From the NCBI RefSeq assembly GCF_022815605.1, contig NZ_JALGRP010000002.1, positions 124,001 through 188,000 of the forward strand: a stretch of DNA of 64,000 bases, read 5' to 3'. Positions 60,406 to 64,000 of the stretch are shown one piece after another (within the stretch, counting starts at the first letter, position 1; each line of letters starts with the position of its first letter). The position numbers and the translations under genes were made by a program. The notes below the pieces were generated by a model. That model was not told where the DNA came from, did not search any database, and saw only the letters and a list, made by a program, of their open reading frames with translations. The stretch comes from Microbacterium sp. VKM Ac-2923 (GTDB lineage Bacteria; Actinomycetota; Actinomycetes; Actinomycetales; Microbacteriaceae).

Positions 60406-62285
60406 ACGAAACGCCCACCAGATCGGAGGGTCGGCGTCGCGAAGCAACGCGAACAGCTCAGGACCGCAACAAGACGTCGTCATCATTTCCCCTGGCGAAT
60501 CGAAAAGCGGCGAGGATATCCGCGCTCGTCGTCGGGGCCCTGCTCATCGTGGCTGCTCTCCTGTCCGCGTGGGTGGGCGTGCGCGGCGCCCTGGCGTACC
60601 AGCACCTCTCGGCGATCCGCTCCCTCGCACCGACGGCCGCGGCATCCGTCACGTCCGATCCGAACCAGGCGACCCCTGCCCTCGAGCAGCTGGCCACGGA
60701 GGCGAGCGCGGCCCATGACCTGACGTCGGACCCCGTCTGGGCCATCGCGGCGAGCACCCCGTGGATCGGCCCGCAACTGGCGGCTTTCGCAACCGTCGCG
60801 TCCGCGTCGGACCGGCTGTTCGCCGACAGTCTTCTGCCGCTCGCCATCGCCGCGCGGGATGTCTCGCTCGATGACCTCCGTCCGCACGACGGCCGTCTCG
60901 ACACCACGGCGCTGAGCACCCTGACCGCCCCCGCGCGGTCGGCCGCCGACGCGGCGACCGGCGCCGCGGCTGACGTCGACGCGATCGACCGGACGCCACT
61001 CGTCGGGGTGGTCGCGACCGCCGTTGACCAGGCCCGGTCGACCTACGACGCGGCGGCCAGCGCAATCGATGCCCTGCGGCGGGCGACAGAGCTGCTCCCC
61101 TCGATGTTGGGCCAGGACGGCCCCCGCACCTACTTGCTGCTCGTGCAGAACAACGCCGAGTGGCGCTCCCTCGGCGGCGTCTCCGGCACCGCCATCGAGC
61201 TCAGCGCTGATCACGGCGCCCTGTCGCTGGTCGAGACGCATTCCGCGACATCCCTGTCGCGGGGCATCTCGGGGCCCGTGGTCGAGCTTCCCTCCGATGT
61301 CCAGAAGATCTACGAGACACGACCTGCGCGGTACTTCCACAACCTCACGCAGATCCCGGACTTTCCGACGGACGGTCCTCTGGCGCGGGAGATGTACCGC
61401 CAGCAGACCGGGCGGGAGGTCGACGGGGTGATGGCCGTGGACCCGGTGGTGCTGTCGTATCTGCTCGAGGCCACCGGCCCGGTCGCACTGCCCGACGGCG
61501 AATCGCTCACGGGCGACAATGCCGTTCCCCTCCTGCTGGACGACACCTACCGGCGCTACGCGGATCCGGCCGCGCAGGACGCATTCTTCGCGGGCGCCAC
61601 GGGGGCCGTCTTCGAGGCCCTCCGGGAGGGCCAGGGCTCCACGCCGGGGTTGATCGCCGCCCTCGCCCGAGGAGTCGAGGAACGCCGAGTGCTGGTGTGG
61701 GCGGCGGAGCCGACGGAACAATCCGTGATCGAGGGGACGACGCTCGCCGGGCAGCTGCCGGCGAGCAACGGACGAACCGCACGATTCGGCGTCTACCTCA
61801 ACGACGGCACCGGATCGAAGATGAGCTACTACATCGCGCCGAAGGCCGACCTTCGCTGGGGATCCTGCCGAACCTCGGCGGACGCCTCCACGCGCGAGGT
61901 GACGCTGACCCTCACCCTGTCGAATACGGCTCCGGCGGACGCGTCGACCTCGCTGCCCGCCTACGTGACGGGCAACGGCGTGTACGGAACCGCGCCCGGC
62001 GTGGCCACCGTGGTCACCGACGTCTATCTTCCCGAGGGGTGGACCCCGGTCACGACGACGACCTCGTCCGGCACCGAGTTCACGCGTTCGACCCTCGATG
62101 GGCGCGAGGTCCTCACCGTCGGCGCAACCGTGGCACCCCAGGCGACGGCTCAGATCGAGATCACCGCGACGGCCGTCTCGACGGCAACCGAAGCCGAAGC
62201 CCTCCTCACTCCCACGGCGGACTCGACCCTGAGCCCCACCGTTCGGGCCGCGTGCACGGGCGCGGCGGGCGCCGTTCTGCGGTGA
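60402..62285 (+). CDS. DUF4012 domain membrane-anchored protein
   Basis: A 627-residue protein with a cytoplasmic basic N-terminus, one membrane helix at about 40-65, and a large extracytoplasmic part. The DUF4012 core includes YLLLVQNNAEWRSLGGVSGT, GVMAVDPVVLSYLLEATGPV and LLLDDTYRRYADPAAQDAFF. The C-terminal about 150 residues look like a beta-sandwich. The core recalls LytR-CpsA-Psr enzymes, which attach polymers to peptidoglycan, but this relation is my inference. Translation is coupled to the kinase through a GTGA overlap. Confidence 0.9.
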   Translation: MNETPTRSEGRRREATRTAQDRNKTSSSFPLANRKAARISALVVGALLIVAALLSAWVGVRGALAYQHLSAIRSLAPTAAASVTSDPNQATPALEQLATEASAAHDLTSDPVWAIAASTPWIGPQLAAFATVASASDRLFADSLLPLAIAARDVSLDDLRPHDGRLDTTALSTLTAPARSAADAATGAAADVDAIDRTPLVGVVATAVDQARSTYDAAASAIDALRRATELLPSMLGQDGPRTYLLLVQNNAEWRSLGGVSGTAIELSADHGALSLVETHSATSLSRGISGPVVELPSDVQKIYETRPARYFHNLTQIPDFPTDGPLAREMYRQQTGREVDGVMAVDPVVLSYLLEATGPVALPDGESLTGDNAVPLLLDDTYRRYADPAAQDAFFAGATGAVFEALREGQGSTPGLIAALARGVEERRVLVWAAEPTEQSVIEGTTLAGQLPASNGRTARFGVYLNDGTGSKMSYYIAPKADLRWGSCRTSADASTREVTLTLTLSNTAPADASTSLPAYVTGNGVYGTAPGVATVVTDVYLPEGWTPVTTTTSSGTEFTRSTLDGREVLTVGATVAPQATAQIEITATAVSTATEAEALLTPTADSTLSPTVRAACTGAAGAVLR

Positions 62286-62503
62286 CGCCGGTGGGCGGTC
62301 AGGGCCGTCCGCGGACGCGATCCCGAAAATTAATGTCGCGGAAATGCTTTCAGCTTGCGTCCATGAACCGCCTAAGCAATACTCAGGATGGTCTTTCAGT
62401 CAGTACATTCCCGCATCATTGTTGTCCTCCCCTTGCGTCGTTACGGGATAGCACGAACGCGGACCACCTATCCCTGGTTGCCCGAATTCGAAAGCAGACC
62501 TTC

Positions 62504-63082
62504 ATGAAACTCACCCTCGCAAAAGCCGGCGCCTCGCTCGCCCTCGCCGGCGCACTCCTCGTCGCGACCCCCGTGGTCGCCCAGGCATACGTCCCCACCG
62601 CCCCCGGTTCGCAGACCATCACGGTCACGGAAGACGGCTCGTACGGCTTCGCCGGATACGAAGCCGGCTCGCAGGTCACCTTCACCCTCGTGGGCGTGGG
62701 CGTCACCGGCGCCAACATCGCCACCGCGGGTCAGCAGGTGACCGCCGCCTCGGTCACCAAGACCGCTGACGCGTCCGGATCCGCCGCGGCCGACGTCACC
62801 CTTCCCGACCCGCAGGTGGGCTCGTACAGCCTCACCGCCTCGGGCCCCCTCGCGTCCGGCGGCGGTGCGTCCGGCGGCGGCGCATCGGTCGGCGGCGGCA
62901 CGAGCGGCGGCGGCACGACGAACGCCGGCGGTAGCGCCGGCGGAAGCGACTCGCTGGCTGTGACGGGTATGGACGCGAACTCGCTCCTCGGCTTCTGGGT
63001 CGGCGGTGGCGCCCTCGTCCTCGCCGGCGCGACGGTCGCCGTTGCCGCGACGGCCCGCCGCAACCGCCGCAGCAAGGCCTGA
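62504..63082 (+). CDS. LAVTG sortase-anchored surface protein
   Basis: A 192-residue exported protein. The signal peptide ends near TPVVAQA (about residue 27). A single beta-rich domain of about 90 residues follows (TITVTEDGSYGFAGYEAGSQ), then a Gly/Ser-rich linker and the sorting signal LAVTG, a hydrophobic helix and RRNRRSKA. LAxTG signals are used by class E sortases of high-GC actinobacteria. The frame is open far upstream, but the signal peptide fixes ATG 62504. The 218 bases upstream are noticeably AT-rich and may hold a regulated promoter. Confidence 0.9.
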   Translation: MKLTLAKAGASLALAGALLVATPVVAQAYVPTAPGSQTITVTEDGSYGFAGYEAGSQVTFTLVGVGVTGANIATAGQQVTAASVTKTADASGSAAADVTLPDPQVGSYSLTASGPLASGGGASGGGASVGGGTSGGGTTNAGGSAGGSDSLAVTGMDANSLLGFWVGGGALVLAGATVAVAATARRNRRSKA

Positions 63083-63100
63083 CGCGCCAAGCGTCCTTGG

Positions 63101-63132
63101 AGGGCGTCGCCGACGAGAGTCGGTGGCGCCCT
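63101..63132 (+). terminator. Terminator of the surface-protein gene
   Basis: A stem of about 13 bp with two mismatches (AGGGCGTCGCCGAC with GTCGGTGGCGCCCT) around loop GAGA lies 18 bases after the stop. Confidence 0.55.
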
Positions 63133-63158
63133 TCGGCGTTGTTCCGGGCGGCCCGTCC

Positions 63159-63196
63159 GTCAACCCTTCACCCGTGAGCGGTTTCGCAGATTGACT
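63159..63196 (+). promoter_or_regulatory. Promoter/operator of the cupin gene
   Basis: GTCAACCC (63159-63166) and TTGACT (63191-63196) flank TTCACC. TTGACT ends 6 nt before the ATG. The same set occurs before the next gene. Confidence 0.55.
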
Positions 63197-63202
63197 GGTC
63201 GC

Positions 63203-63691
63203 ATGCACACGACCACCACCGCACCTCTCGATGACGATGGCCGCGTCGCCGACAGTCCGCCGACGCTGCCCTTCGTGCACATGTGGACCGGGCTCGACGG
63301 GAGGAGCCGACTCGACGAGTCGATCATGCGCGGCTTCGGCCTGCAGAGCGTCGGAGGCGGGGCTGACCCGCAATGGATGCGTCCTTTCCCGGGTGAGGTC
63401 TCCGCGGTGGTCTTCGCCGTGCTCCCCACCGGCTGGGTCGGGGACTGGCATCCATCTCCCCATCCTCAGTGGGTCATTCCGCTGCGCGGGCGCTGGTTCC
63501 TCGCGACGCAAGATGGCGCGCGGGTCGAGATGGGCCCTGGAGACATCCATTTCGGACAGGACGTCGAAACCGACGAGATCGACAGCGACCGCGGGCATCT
63601 CTCGGGCACAGTGGGCGACGAACCCTGCTGGCAGATGCTCGTGCAGTTCACCTCCTCCCCTGGCGCCCCGACACGGCATCCGTTCGGGTGA
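63203..63691 (+). CDS. Cupin-like protein
   Basis: A 162-residue single-domain cupin-type protein. The barrel shows DWHPSPHPQWVIPLRGRWFL and MGPGDIHFGQDVE, where the His residues and Gln/Glu could bind a metal. The N-terminal third (FVHMWTGLDGRSRLDESIMR) is not typical cupin. It may be a small enzyme or sugar-acid binding protein. The start is set by TTGACT-6-ATG. The next gene has the same upstream sequence, so both are likely regulated together. Confidence 0.85.
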   Translation: MHTTTTAPLDDDGRVADSPPTLPFVHMWTGLDGRSRLDESIMRGFGLQSVGGGADPQWMRPFPGEVSAVVFAVLPTGWVGDWHPSPHPQWVIPLRGRWFLATQDGARVEMGPGDIHFGQDVETDEIDSDRGHLSGTVGDEPCWQMLVQFTSSPGAPTRHPFG

Positions 63692-63695
63692 AGAC

Positions 63696-63734
63696 GTCAA
63701 CCCGCTCTTCACGCCGACGCCGGTCCGTTTGACT
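63696..63734 (+). promoter_or_regulatory. Promoter/operator of the SMP-30-like gene
   Basis: GTCAACCC (63696-63703), TTCACG, and TTGACT (63729-63734) repeat the elements before the cupin gene; the GTCAA to TTGAC distance is 33 bases here and 32 there. Confidence 0.55.
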
Positions 63735-63740
63735 GGCGGA

Positions 63741-64000
63741 ATGCCCCTCCCCCTCGACGGTCAGATCCTCCAGGCCCCCCGCTCCCCCGAGCCCGTCGAC
63801 ATCGCGCCGCCGCGCGTCTGGGACGAACGCCTCGCCGCCGTCCTCCCGCCGACATCGCGCCTGCTCTCGCTCTACGCCGACGCCACCTGGGCCGAAGGCC
63901 CCGTGTGGTGGCCCGAGGAACGATCCCTCGTCTTCAGCGACGTGATCGGACGCCGCACCCTGGCCTGGCGTGAGGACGGCAGCATCGTCACCGTCCGCGA
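63741..64000 (+). CDS. SMP-30/gluconolactonase-like protein (partial, runs off window)
   Basis: The first 86 residues are present. WAEGPVWWPEERSLVFSDVI and the following RRTLAWREDGSIV are the opening blade of the SMP-30/gluconolactonase beta-propeller, with Glu of EGPVW a metal ligand. These enzymes open sugar lactones. ATG 63741 follows TTGACT by exactly 6 nt. A cupin upstream with the same promoter suggests a common sugar-acid pathway. The rest lies outside the window. Confidence 0.85.
   Translation, partial: MPLPLDGQILQAPRSPEPVDIAPPRVWDERLAAVLPPTSRLLSLYADATWAEGPVWWPEERSLVFSDVIGRRTLAWREDGSIVTVR

Noticed and set aside
61697..62503. N-terminal extension of the LAVTG protein into the DUF4012 gene
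   Set aside because: The extension is an out-of-frame reading of DUF4012; a normal signal peptide begins at 62504.

Overview
The window is high-GC DNA (by eye about 70%) from an actinobacterium, most probably Microbacterium or a close Microbacteriaceae relative. The evidence is the actinobacterial block ssrA - smpB - ftsX - ftsE - prfB, a DUF3039 protein, a Pol-PE-Lig type LigD beside Ku, GTG starts with GTGA overlaps, heavy use of the oligomer GGATGCC, and an LAVTG (class E type) sortase signal. No insertion sequence, prophage or CRISPR array was seen.

Layout. 0.4-3 kb holds tRNA-Lys, a HisN-like phosphatase with a coupled lipoprotein, and YaeQ. 3-9.5 kb holds tmRNA, SIMPL, SmpB, FtsX/FtsE, RF2 and an MFS exporter, with ribosome rescue and termination next to divisome control. 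9.5-15 kb has a secreted M28 peptidase, a quinone reductase, a YtcJ-like amidohydrolase, tRNA-Leu and DedA. 15-18.6 kb carries the divergent NHEJ pair ku/ligD, separated by a palindromic element and a 30-bp tandem repeat. 18.7-23.7 kb is an accessory redox cluster (TetR, two SDRs, an enoyl-CoA hydratase-like protein, DoxX, a hydrolase remnant, MerR, a CMD protein) with a clear TetR operator pair. 23.8-30.5 kb is mostly housekeeping (CDF exporter, GT2, rdgB, rph, murI, pncB), followed by a Tat-exported protein and DUF3039. 30.5-42.6 kb has an ABC exporter whose ATPase carries a 576-residue low-complexity N-terminus, an EcsC-like protein, a lone maltokinase, HtrA, an aminotransferase, a nitrilase-family amidase, small membrane proteins and initiator tRNA-Met.

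42.9-63.1 kb is an exopolysaccharide locus. It supplies GDP-fucose (gmd, fcl), five sugar-transfer or acetyl-transfer enzymes, two pyruvyl-transferase-family proteins, an F420-dehydrogenase-beta-like iron-sulfur protein, a Wzx-type flippase, a Wzy-type polymerase, a CPBP protease, a Wzb-type phosphatase, a Wzc-type tyrosine autokinase with a GY-repeat tail, a DUF4012 protein and a sortase-anchored surface protein. No priming sugar-phosphate transferase is present. A cupin and a partial SMP-30-like gene with twin promoters close the window.

Two window-wide signals stand out. First, at least a dozen genes have a TANNNT-like hexamer exactly 6 nt before the start codon, the signature of leaderless transcription. 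Second, intergenic palindromes and tandem repeats at 15.9, 28.0 and 37.1 kb share sequence and look like one dispersed repeat family.
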